From assembly GCA_964057225.1 (NCBI GenBank), contig OZ059900.1:13283638-13347637 (forward strand): a stretch of 64,000 bases of DNA, given 5' to 3'. Origin of the DNA: Auanema rhodensis (Eukaryota; Nematoda; Chromadorea; Rhabditida; Rhabditidae). The notes beneath the pieces are model-generated. The model saw only the letters and a list, made by a program, of their open reading frames with translations. It ran no database searches and was not told where the DNA came from. A program made the translations under genes and the position numbers. Position 1 is the first letter of the stretch; each line of letters begins with the position of its first letter. This document shows positions 39,398 through 52,200 of the stretch, in pieces.

Positions 39398-42300
39398 TGA
39401 TTATATGACACTATAGATGCCAAAGCAAAACAAATTTGAATATGAACATGACGCGTCTTTTACATTATAGTTTGACCGGATAAAGCTTTGTATAGCTTTG
39501 TATAGCTTTGTACACTGATCACATATACGGCGATAGGCTAGAACAGTTCATAAGTTTCCTGAATAGATTTGGTTTAATTACCCAAGTTAGAGGTAGTATC
39601 TCAATCTAACCAGAGAACTTCTGAGTTGGAAATACATTTTGGAAAGCACACCATGAGTGTGCAATATTGAAAACTGTCTGTCTTAGTATGATTATATGAC
39701 ACTATAGATGCCAAAGCAAAACAAATTTGAATATGAACATGACGCGTCTTTTACATTATAGTTTGACCGGATAAAGCTTTGTATAGCTTTGGATAGCTTT
39801 GTACACTGATCACATATACGGCGATAGGCTAGAACAGTTCATAAGTTTCCTGGATAGATTTGGTTTAATTACCCAAGTTAGAGGTAGTATCTCAATCTAA
39901 CCAGAGAACTTCTGAGTTGGAAATACATTTTGGAAAGCACACCATGAGTGTGCAATATTGAAAACTGTCTGTCTTAGTATGATTATATGACACTATAGAT
40001 GCCAAAACAAAACAAATTTGAATATGAACACGACGCGTCTTTTACATTGTAGTTTGACCGGATAAAGCTTTGTATAGCTTTGTACACTGATCACATATAC
40101 GGCGATAGGCTAGAACAGTTCATAAGTTTCCTGGATAGATTTGGTTTAATTACCCAAGTTAGAGGTAGTATCTCAATCTAACCAGAGAACTTCTGAGTTG
40201 GAAATACATTTTGGAAAGCACACCATGAGTGTGCAATATTGAAAACTGTCTGTCTTAGTATGATTATATGACACTATAGATGCCAAAGCAATATAAATTT
40301 GAATATGAACATGACGCGTCTTTTACATTATAGTTTGACCGGATAAAGCTTTGTATAGCTTTGTATAGCTTTGTACACTGATCACATATACGGCGATAGG
40401 CTAGAACAGTTTATAAGTTTCCTGAATAGATTTGGTTTAATTACCCAAGTTAGAGGTAGTATCTCAATCTAACCAGAGAACTTCTGAGTTGGAAATACAT
40501 TTTGGAAAGCACACCACGAGTGTGCAATATTGAAAACTGTCTGTCTTAGTATGATTATATGACACTATAAATGCCAAAGCAAAACAAATTTGAATATGAA
40601 CATGACGCGTCTTTTACATTATAGTTTGACCGGATAAAGCTTTGTATAGCTTTGTATAGCTTTGTACACTGATCACATATACGGCGATAGGCTAGAACAG
40701 TTCATAAGTTTCCTGGATAGATTTGGTTTAATTACCCAAGTTAGAGGTAGTATCTCAATCTAACCAGAGAACTTCTGAGTTGGAAATACATTTTGGAAAG
40801 CACACCATGAGTGTGCAATATTGAAAACTGTCTGTCTTAGTATGATTATATGACACTATAGATGCCAAAGCAAAACAAATTTGAATATGAACATGACGCG
40901 TCTTTTACATTGTAGTTTGACCGGATAAAGCTTTGTATAGCTTTGTACACTGATCACATATACGGCGATAGGCTAGAACAGTTCATAAGTTTCCTGGATA
41001 GATTTGGTTTAATTACCCAAGTTAGAGGTAGTATCTCAATCTAACCAGAGAACTTCTGAGTTGGAAATACATTTTGGAAAGCACACCATGAGTGTGCAAT
41101 ATTGAAAACTGTCTGTCTTAGTATGATTATATGACACTATAGATGCCAAAGCAAAACAAATTTGAATATGAACATGACGCGTCTTTTACATTATAGTTTG
41201 ACCGGATAAAGCTTTGTATAGCTTTGTATAGCTTTGTACACTGATCACATATACGGCGATAGGCTAGAACAGTTTATAAGTTTCCTGAATAGATTTGGTT
41301 TAATTACCCAAGTTAGAGGTAGTATCTCAATCTAACCAGAGAACTTCTGAGTTGGAAATACATTTTGGAAAGCACACCATGAGTGTGCAATATTGAAAAC
41401 TGTCTGTCTTAGTATGATTATATGACACTATAGATGCCAAAGCAATATAAATTTGAATATGAACATGACGCGTCTTTTACATTATAGTTTGACCGGATAA
41501 AGCTTTGTATAGCTTTGTATAGCTTTGTACACTGATCACATATACGGCGATAGGCTAGAACAGTTTATAAGTTTCCTGAATAGATTTGGTTTAATTACCC
41601 AAGTTAGAGGTAGTATCTCAATCTAACCAGAGAACTTCTGAGTTGGAAATACATTTTGGAAAGCACACCACGAGTGTGCAATATTGAAAACTGTCTGTCT
41701 TAGTATGATTATATGACACTATAAATGCCAAAGCAAAACAAATTTGAATATGAACATGACGCGTCTTTTACATTATAGTTTGACCGGATAAAGCTTTGTA
41801 TAGCTTTGTATAGCTTTGTACACTGATCACATATACGGCGATAGGCTAGAACAGTTCATAAGTTTCCTGGATAGATTTGGTTTAATTACCCAAGTTAGAG
41901 GTAGTATCTCAATCTAACCAGAGAACTTCTGAGTTGGAAATACATTTTGGAAAGCACACCATGAGTGTGCAATATTGAAAACTGTCTGTCTTAGTATGAT
42001 TATATGACACTATAGATGCCAAAGCAAAACAAATTTGAATATGAACATGACGCGTCTTTTACATTATAGTTTGACCTGATAAAGCTTTGGATAGCTTTGT
42101 ACACTGATCACATATACGGCGAGAGGCTAGAACAGTTCATAAGTTTCCTGGATAGATTTGGTTTAATTACCCAAGTTAGAGGTAGTATCTCAATCTAACC
42201 AGAGAACTTCTGAGTTGGAAATACATTTTGGAAAGCACACCATGAGTGTGCAATATTGAAAACTGTCTGTCTTAGTATGATTATATGACACTATAGATGC

Positions 42301-42568
42301 CAAAGCAAAACAAATTTGAATATGAACATGACGCGTCTTTTACATTATAGTTTGACCGGATAAAGCTTTGTATAGCTTTGTATAGCTTTGTACACTGATC
42401 ACATATACGGCGAGAGGCTAGAACAGTTTATAAGTTTCCTGAATAGATTTGGTTTAATTACCCAAGTTAGAGGTAGTATCTCAATCTAACCAGAGAACTT
42501 CTGAGTTGGAAATAAATTTTGGAAAGCACACCATGAGTGTGCAATATTGAAAACTGTCTGTCTTAGTA
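39398..42568. repeat. HOR family 5, copy 2 (11-mer, 3,171 bp)
   Basis: Monomers start at 39398, 39689, 39980, 40261, 40552, 40843, 41124, 41415, 41706, 41997 and 42278. The first ten match copy 1 at an offset of exactly 3,171 bp, including the rare CCAAAACAAAAC/GAACACGAC monomer. The last (42,278) is a GAGAGG/TTTATA three-unit type instead of D and has a private AATAAATTTT (A at 42,515), the only monomer with AATAAA at that place. Confidence 0.92.
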
Positions 42569-44294
42569 TGATTATATGACACTATAGATGCCAAAGCAAA
42601 ACAAATTTGAATATGAACATGACGCGTCTTTTACATTATAGTTTGACCGGATAAAGCTTTGTATAGCTTTGTATAGCTTTGTACACTGATCACAGATACG
42701 GCGATAGGCTAGAACAGTTCATAAGTTTACTGAATAGATATGGTTTAATTACCCAAGTTAGAGGTAGTATCTCAATCTAACCAGAGAACTTCTGAGTTGG
42801 AAATACATTTTGGAAAGCACACCATGAGTGTGCAATATTGAAAACTGTCTGTCTTAGTATGATTATATGACACTATAGATGCCAAAGCAAAACAAATTTG
42901 AATATGAACATGACGCGTCTTTTACATTATAGTTTGACCGGATAAAGCTTTGTATAGCTTTGTATAGCTTTGTACACTGATCACATATACGGCGATAGGC
43001 TAGAACAGTTCATAAGTTTACTGAATAGATATGGTTTAATTACCCAAGTTAGAGGTAGTATCTCAATCTAACCAGAGAACTTCTGAGTTGGAAATACATT
43101 TTGGAAAGCACACCATGAGTGTGCAATATTGAAAACTGTCTGTCTTAGTATGATTATATGACACTATAGATGCCAAAGAAAAACAAATTTGAATATGAAC
43201 ATGACGCGTCTTTTACATTATAGTTAGACCGGATAAAGCTTTGTGTAGCTTTGTACACTGATCACATATACGGCGATAGGCTAGAACAGTTCATAAGTTT
43301 CCTGGATAGATTTGGTTTAATTACCCAAGTTAGAGGTAGTATCTCAATCTAACCAGAGATCTTCTGAGTCGGAAATACATTTTGGAAACCACACCATGAG
43401 TGTGCAATATTGGAAACTGTCTGTCTTAGTATGATTATATGACACTATAGATGCCAAAGCAAAACAAATTTGAATATGAACATGACGCGTCTTTTACATT
43501 ATTGTTTGACCGGATAAAGCTTTGTATAGCTTTGTATAGCTTTGTACACTGATCACATATACGGCGATAGGCTAGAACAGTTCATAAGTTTCCTGGATAG
43601 ATTTGGTTTAATTACCCAAGTTAGAGGTAGTATCTCAATCTAACCAGAGAACTTCTGAGTTGGAAATACATTTTGGAAAGCACACCATGAGTGTGCAATA
43701 TTGAAAACTGTCTGTCTTAGTATGATTATATGACACTATAGATGCCAAAGCAAAACAAATTTGAATATGAACATGACGCGTCTTTTACATTATAGTTTGA
43801 CCGGATAAAGCTTTGTATAGCTTTGTATAGCTTTGTACACTGATCACATATACGGCGATAGGCTAGAACAGTTTATAAGTTTCCTGAATAGATTTGGTTT
43901 AATTACCCAAGTTAGAGGTAGTATCTCAATCTAACCAGAGAACTTCTGAGTTGGAAATACATTTTGGAAAGCACACCATGAGTGTGCAATATTAAAAACT
44001 GTCTGTCTTAGTATGATTATATGACACTATAGATGCCAAAGCAAAACAAATTTGAATATGAACATGACGCGTCTTTTACATTATAGTTTGACCTGATAAA
44101 GCTTTGGATAGCTTTGTACACTGATCACATATACGGCGAGAGGCTAGAACAGTTCATAAGTTTCCTGGATAGATTTGGTTTAATTACCCAAGTTAGAGGT
44201 AGTATCTCAATCTAACCAGAGAACTTCTGAGTTGGAAATACATTTTGGAAAGCACACCATGAGTGTGCAATATTGAAAACTGTCTGTCTTAGTA
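42569..44294. repeat. HOR family 6, copy 1 (6-mer, 1,726 bp)
   Basis: Order: J' 42569 with CACAGATACG (G at 42,695), J' 42860, K variant 43151 (AAAGAAAAAC, TTGTGTAGC, GAGTCGG), F variant 43432 (ATTATTGTTTG), three-unit TTTATA with TTAAAAAC 43723, E/F mosaic 44014. It recurs at 44,295. Confidence 0.9.
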
Positions 44295-45167
44295 TGATTA
44301 TATGACACTATAGATGCCAAAGCAAAACAAATTTGAATATGAACATGACGCGTCTTTTACATTATAGTTTGACCGGATAAAGCTTTGTATAGCTTTGTAT
44401 AGCTTTGTACACTGATCACAGATACGGCGATAGGCTAGAACAGTTCATAAGTTTACTGAATAGATATGGTTTAATTACCCAAGTTAGAGGTAGTATCTCA
44501 ATCTAACCAGAGAACTTCTGAGTTGGAAATACATTTTGGAAAGCACACCATGAGTGTGCAATATTGAAAACTGTCTGTCTTAGTATGATTATATGACACT
44601 ATAGATGCCAAAGCAAAACAAATTTGAATATGAACATGACGCGTCTTTTACATTATAGTTTGACCGGATAAAGCTTTGTATAGCTTTGTATAGCTTTGTA
44701 CACTGATCACATATACGGCGATAGGCTAGAACAGTTCATAAGTTTACTGAATAGATATGGTTTAATTACCCAAGTTAGAGGTAGTATCTCAATCTAACCA
44801 GAGAACTTCTGAGTTGGAAATACATTTTGGAAAGCACACCATGAGTGTGCAATATTGAAAACTGTCTGTCTTAGTATGATTATATGACACTATAGATGCC
44901 AAAGCAAAACAAATTTGAATATGAACATGACGCGTCTTTTACATTATAGTTTGACCGGATAAAGCTTTGTATAGCTTTGTATAGCTTTGTACACTGATCA
45001 CATATACGGCGAGAGGCTAGAACAGTTTATAAGTTTCCTGAATAGATTTGGTTTAATTACCCAAGTTAGATGTAGTATCTCAATCTAACCAGAGATCTTC
45101 TGAGTCGGAAATACATTTTGGAAACCACACCATGAGTGTGCAATATTGGAAACTGTCTGTCTTAGTA
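44295..45167. repeat. HOR family 6, copy 2 (partial, 3 monomers)
   Basis: J' 44295 with CACAGATACG (44,421, offset 1,726 bp), J' 44586, then a mosaic at 44,877. The mosaic has a GAGAGG/TTTATA/CTGAATA three-unit front like the 42,278 monomer, a private GATGTAG (45,071), and the K rear with GATCTT and GAGTCGG (C at 45,106, matching 43,370 in copy 1). Confidence 0.9.
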
Positions 45168-48100
45168 TGATTATATGACACTATAGATGCCAAAGCAAAA
45201 CAAATTTGAATATGAACATGACGCGTCTTTTACATTATAGTTTGACCGGATAAAGCTTTGTATAGCTTTGTATAGCTTTGTACACTGATCACATATACGG
45301 CGATAGGCTAGAACAGTTCATAAGTTTCCTGGATAGATTTGGTTTAATTACCCAAGTTAGAGGTAGTATCTCAATCTAACCAGAGAACTTCTGAGTTGGA
45401 AATACATTTTGGAAAGCACACCATGAGTGTGCAATATTAAAAACTGTCTGTCTTAGTATGATTATATGACACTATAGATGCCAAAGCAAAACAAATTTGA
45501 ATATGAACATGACGCGTCTTTTACATTATAATTTGACGGGATAAAGCTTTGTATAGCTTTGTATAGCTTTGTACACTGATCACATATACGGCGATAGGCT
45601 AGAACAGTTTATAAGTTTCCTGAATAGATTTGGTTTAATTACCCAAGTTAGAGGTAGTATCTCAATCTAACCAGAGAACTTCTGAGTTGGAAATACATTT
45701 TGGAAAGCACACCACGAGTGTGCAATATTGAAAACTGTCTGTCTTAGTATGATTATATGACACTATAGATGCCAAAGCAATATAAATTTGAATATGAACA
45801 TGACGCGTCTTTTACATTATAGTTTGACCGGATAAAGCTTTGTATAGCTTTGTATAGCTTTGTACACTGATCACATATACGGCGATAGGCTAGAACAGTT
45901 CATAAGTTTCCTGGATAGATTTGGTTTAATTACCCAAGTTAGAGGTAGTATCTCAATCTAACCAGAGAACTTCTGAGTTGGAAATACATTTTGGAAAGCA
46001 CACCATGAGTGTGCAATATTGAAAACTGTCTGTCTTAGTATGATTATATGACACTATAAATGCCAAAGCAAAACAAATTTGAATATGAACATGACGCGTC
46101 TTTTACATTATAGTTTGACCGGATAAAGCTTTGTATAGCTTTGTATAGCTTTGTACACTGATCACATATACGGCGATAGGCTAGAACAGTTCATAAGTTT
46201 CCTGGATAGATTTGGTTTAATTACCCAAGTTAGAGGTAGTATCTCAATCTAACCAGAGAACTTCTGAGTTGGAAATACATTTTGGAAAGCACACCATGAG
46301 TGTGCAATATTGAAAACTGTCTGTCTTAGTATGATTATATGACACTATAGATGCCAAAGCAAAACAAATTTGAATATGAACATGACGCGTCTTTTACATT
46401 GTAGTTTGACCGGATAAAGCTTTGTATAGCTTTGTACACTGATCACATATACGGCGATAGGCTAGAACAGTTCATAAGTTTCCTGGATAGATTTGGTTTA
46501 ATTACCCAAGTTAGAGGTAGTATCTCAATCTAACCAGAGAACTTCTGAGTTGGAAATACATTTTGGAAAGCACACCATGAGTGTGCAATATTGAAAACTG
46601 TCTGTCTTAGTATGATTATATGACACTATAGATACCAAAGCAATATAAATTTGAATATGAACATGACGCGTCTTTTACATTATAGTTTGACCGGATAAAG
46701 CTTTGTATAGCTTTGTATAGCTTTGTACACTGATCACATATACGGCGATAGGCTAGAACAGTTCATAAGTTTCCTGGATAGATTTGGTTTAATTACCCAA
46801 GTTAGAGGTAGTATCTCAATCTAACCAGAGAACTTCTGAGTTGGAAATACATTTTGGAAAGCACACCATGAGTGTGCAATATTGAAAACTGTCTGTCTTA
46901 GTATGATTATATGACACTATAAATGCCAAAGCAAAACAAATTTGAATATGAACATGACGCGTCTTTTACATTATAGTTTGACCGGATAAAGCTTTGTATA
47001 GCTTTGTATAGCTTTGTACACTGATCACATATACGGCGATAGGCTAGAACAGTTCATAAGTTTCCTGGATAGATTTGGTTTAATTACCCAAGTTAGAGGT
47101 AGTATCTCAATCTAACCAGAGAACTTCTGAGTTGGAAATACATTTTGGAAAGCACACCATGAGTGTGCAATATTGAAAACTGTCTGTCTTAGTATGATTA
47201 TATGACACTATAGATGCCAAAGCAAAACAAATTTGAATATGAACATGACGCGTCTTTTACATTATAGTTTGACCGGATAAAGCTTTGTATAGCTTTGTAC
47301 ACTGATCACATATACGGCGATAGGCTAGAACAGTTCATAAGTTTCCTGGATAGATTTGGTTTAATTACCCAAGTTAGAGGTAGTATCTCAATCTAACCAG
47401 AGAACTTCTGAGTTGGAAATACATTTTGGAAAGCACACCATGAGTGTGCAATATTGAAAACTGTCTGTCTTAGTATGATTATATGACACTATAGATGCCA
47501 AAGCAATATAAATTTGAATATGAACATGACGCGTCTTTTACATTATAGTTTGACCGGATAAAGCTTTGTATAGCTTTGTATAGCTTTGTACACTGATCAC
47601 ATATACGGCGATAGGCTAGAACAGTTCATAAGTTTCCTGAATAGATTTGGTTTAATTACCCAAGTTAGAGGTAGTATCTCAATCTAACCAGAGAACTTCT
47701 GAGTTGGAAATACATTTTGGAAAGCACACCATGAGTGTGCAATATTGAAAACTGTCTGTCTTAGTATGATTATATGACACTATAGATGCCAAAGCAAAAC
47801 AAATTTGAATATGAACATGACGCGTCTTTTACATTATAGTTTGACCGGATAAAGCTTTGTATAGCTTTGTATAGCTTTGTACACTGATCACATATACGGC
47901 GATAGGCTAGAACAGTTCATAAGTTTCCTGAATAGATTTGGTTTAATTACCCAAGTTAGAGGTAGTATCTCAATCTAACCAGAGAACTTCTGAGTTGGAA
48001 ATACATTTTGGAAAGCACACCATGAGTGTGCAATATTGAAAACTGTCTGTCTTAGTATGATTATATGACACTATAGATGCCAAAGCAATATAAATTTGAA

Positions 48101-49201
48101 TATGAACATGACGCGTCTTTTACATTATAGTTTGACCGGATAAAGCTTTGTATAGCTTTGTACACTGATCACATATACGGCGATAGGCTAGAACAGTTCA
48201 TAAGTTTCCTGGATAGATTTGGTTTAATTACCCAAGTTAGAGGTAGTATCTCAATCTAACCAGAGAACTTCTGAGTTGGAAATACATTTTGGAAAGCACA
48301 CCATGAGTGTGCAATATTGAAAACTGTCTGTCTTAGTATGATTATATGACACTATAGATGCCAAAGCAATATAAATTTGAATATGAACATGACGCGTCTT
48401 TTACATTATAGTTTGACCGGATAAAGCTTTGTATAGCTTTGTATAGCTTTGTACACTGATCACATATACGGCGATAGGCTAGAACAGTTCATAAGTTTCC
48501 TGAATAGATTTGGTTTAATTACCCAAGTTAGAGGTAGTATCTCAATCTAACCAGAGAACTTCTGAGTTGGAAATACATTTTGGAAAGCACACCATGAGTG
48601 TGCAATATTAAAAACTGTCTGTCTTAGTATGATTATATGACACTATAAATGCCAAAGCAAAACAAATTTGAATATGAACATGACGCGTCTTTTACATTAT
48701 AGTTTGACCTGATAAAGCTTTGGATAGCTTTGTATAGCTTTGTACACTGATCACATATACGGCGATAGGCTAGAACAGTTCATAAGTTTCCTGGATAGAT
48801 TTGGTTTAATTACCCAAGTTAGAGGTAGTATCTCAATCTAACCAGAGAACTTCTGAGTTGGAAATACATTTTGGAAAGCACACCATGAGTGTGCAATATT
48901 GAAAACTGTCTGTCTTAGTATGATTATATGACACTATAGATGCCAAAGCAAAACAAATTTGAATATGAACATGACGCGTCTTTTACATTGTAGTTTGACC
49001 GGATAAAGCTTTGTATAGCTTTGTACACTGATCACATATACGGCGAGAGGCTAGAACAGTTTATAAGTTTCCTGAATAGATTTGGTTTAATTACCCAAGT
49101 TAGAGGTAGTATCTCAATCTAACCAGAGAACTTCTGAGTTGGAAATACATTTTGGAAAGCACACCATGAGTGTGCAATATTGAAAACTGTCTGTCTTAGT
49201 A
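45168..49201. repeat. V/B/C' domain with an 863-bp trimer
   Basis: Order: I 45168, A 45459, V 45750, B 46041, C' 46332, V 46613 (private GATACC, 46,634), B 46904, two-unit F-like 47195, V 47476, D-like 47767, V with two units 48058, V 48339 (TTAAAAAC), mixed 48630 (TATAAATGCC front, GACCTG, GGATAG plus two further units), C'/R mosaic 48921 (GAGAGG, TTTATA). V-B-C' at 45,750 and V-B-F at 46,613 form a trimer repeat of 863 bp. Confidence 0.9.
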
Positions 49202-52200
49202 TGATTATATGACACTATAGATGCCAAAGCAATATAAATTTGAATATGAACATGACGCGTCTTTTACATTATAGTTTGACCGGATAAAGCTTTGTATAGC
49301 TTTGTATAGCTTTGTACACTGATCACATATACGGCGATAGGCTAGAACAGTTTATAAGTTTCCTGAATAGATTTGGTTTAATTACCCAAGTTAGAGGTAG
49401 TATCTCAATCTAACCAGAGAACTTCTGAGTTGGAAATACATTTTGGAAAGCACACCACGAGTGTGCAATATTGAAAACTGTCTGTCTTAGTATGATTATA
49501 TGACACTATAAATGCCAAAGCAAAACAAATTTGAATATGAACATGACGCGTCTTTTACATTATAGTTTGACCGGATAAAGCTTTGTATAGCTTTGTATAG
49601 CTTTGTACACTGATCACATATACGGCGATAGGCTAGAACAGTTCATAAGTTTCCTGGATAGATTTGGTTTAATTACCCAAGTTAGAGGTAGTATCTCAAT
49701 CTAACCAGAGAACTTCTGAGTTGGAAATACATTTTGGAAAGCACACCATGAGTGTGCAATATTGAAAACTGTCTGTCTTAGTATGATTATATGACACTAT
49801 AGATGCCAAAGCAAAACAAATTTGAATATGAACATGACGCGTCTTTTACATTGTAGTTTGACCGGATAAAGCTTTGTATAGCTTTGTACACTGATCACAT
49901 ATACGGCGATAGGCTAGAACAGTTCATAAGTTTCCTGAATAGATTTGGATTAATTACCCAAGTTAGAGGTAGTATCTCAATCTAACCAGAGAACTTCTGA
50001 GTTGGAAATACATTTTGGAAAGCACACCATGAGTGTGCAATATTAAAAACTGTCTGTCTTAGTATGATTATATGACACTATAGATGCCAAAGCAAAACAA
50101 ATTTGAATATGAACATGACGCGTCTTTTACATTATAGTTTGACCTGATAAAGCTTTGGATAGCTTTGTACACTGATCACATATACGGCGAGAGGCTAGAA
50201 CAGTTTATAAGTTTCCTGAATAGATTTGGTTTAATTACCCAAGTTAGAGGTAGTATCTCAATCTAACCAGAGAACTTCTGAGTTGGAAATACATTTTGGA
50301 AAGCACACCATGAGTGTGCAATATTGAAAACTGTCTGTCTTAGTATGATTATATGACACTATAGATGCCAAAGCAAAACAAATTTGAATATGAACATGAC
50401 GCGTCTTTTACATTATAATTTGACCGGATAAAGCTTTGTATAGCTTTGTATAGCTTTGTACACTGATCACATATACGGCGATAGGCTAGGACAGTTTATA
50501 AGTTTCCTGAATAGATTTGGTTTAATTACCCAAGTTAGAGGTAGTATCTCAATCTAACCAGAGAACTTCTGAGTTGGAAATACATTTTGGAAAGCACACC
50601 ATGAGTGTGCAATATTGAAAACTGTCTGTCTTAGTATGATTATATGACACTATAGATGCCAAAGCAAAACAAATTTGAATATGAACATGACGCGTCTTTT
50701 ACATTATAGTTTGACCGGATAAAGCTTTGTATAGCTTTGTATAGCTTTGTACACTGATCACATATACGGCGAGAGGCTAGAACAGTTTATAAGTTTCCTG
50801 AATAGATTTGGTTTAATTACCCAAGTTAGAGGTAGTATCTCAATCTAACCAGAGAACTTCTGAGTTGGAAATACATTTTGGAAAGCACACCATGAGTGTG
50901 CAATATTGAAAACTGTCTGTCTTAGTATGATTATATGACACTATAGATGCCAAAGCAAAACAAATTTGAATATGAACATGACGCGTCTTTTACATTATAG
51001 TTTGACCGGATAAAGCTTTGTATAGCTTTGTATAGCTTTGTACACTGATCACATATACGGCGATAGGCTAGAACAGTTTATAAGTTTCCTGAATAGATTT
51101 GGTTTAATTACCCAAGTTAGAGGTAGTATCTCAATCTAACCAGAGAACTTCTGAGTTGGAAATACATTTTGGAAAGCACACCACGAGTGTGCAATATTGA
51201 AAACTGTCTGTCTTAGTATGATTATATGACACTATAAATGCCAAAGCAAAACAAATTTGAATATGAACATGACGCGTCTTTTACATTATAGTTTGACCGG
51301 ATAAAGCTTTGTATAGCTTTGTATAGCTTTGTACACTGATCACATATACGGCGATAGGCTAGAACAGTTCATAAGTTTCCTGGATAGATTTGGTTTAATT
51401 ACCCAAGTTAGAGGTAGTATCTCAATCTAACCAGAGAACTTCTGAGTTGGAAATACATTTTGGAAAGCACACCATGAGTGTGCAATATTGAAAACTGTCT
51501 GTCTTAGTATGATTATATGACACTATAGATGCCAAAGCAAAACAAATTTGAATATGAACATGACGCGTCTTTTACATTGTAGTTTGACCGGATAAAGCTT
51601 TGTATAGCTTTGTACACTGATCACATATACGGCGATAGGCTAGAACAGTTCATAAGTTTCCTGGATAGATTTGGTTTAATTACCCAAGTTAGAGGTGGTA
51701 TCTCAATCTAACCAGAGAACTTCTGAGTTGGAAATACATTTTGGAAAGCACACCATGAGTGTGCAATATTGAAAACTGTCTGTCTTAGTATGATTATATG
51801 ACACTATAGATGCCAAAGCAAAACAAATTTGAATATGAACATGACGCGTCTTTTACATTATAGTTTGACCGGATAAAGCTTTGTATAGCTTTGTATAGCT
51901 TTGTACACTGATCACATATACGGCGAGAGGCTAGAACAGTTTATAAGTTTCCTGAATAGATTTGGTTTAATTACCCAAGTTAGAGGTAGTATCTCAATCT
52001 AACCAGAGAACTTCTGAGTTGGAAATACATTTTGGAAAGCACACCATGAGTGTGCAATATTGAAAACTGTCTGTCTTAGTATGATTATATGACACTATAG
52101 ATGCCAAAGCAATATAAATTTGAATATGAACATGACGCGTCTTTTACATTATAGTTTGACCGGATAAAGCTTTGTATAGCTTTGTATAGCTTTGTACACT

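Noticed and set aside
42509-42520. AATAAA polyadenylation signal at 42,512
   Set aside because: It arises from one private substitution in one monomer, with no gene or downstream GT-rich element to support it.
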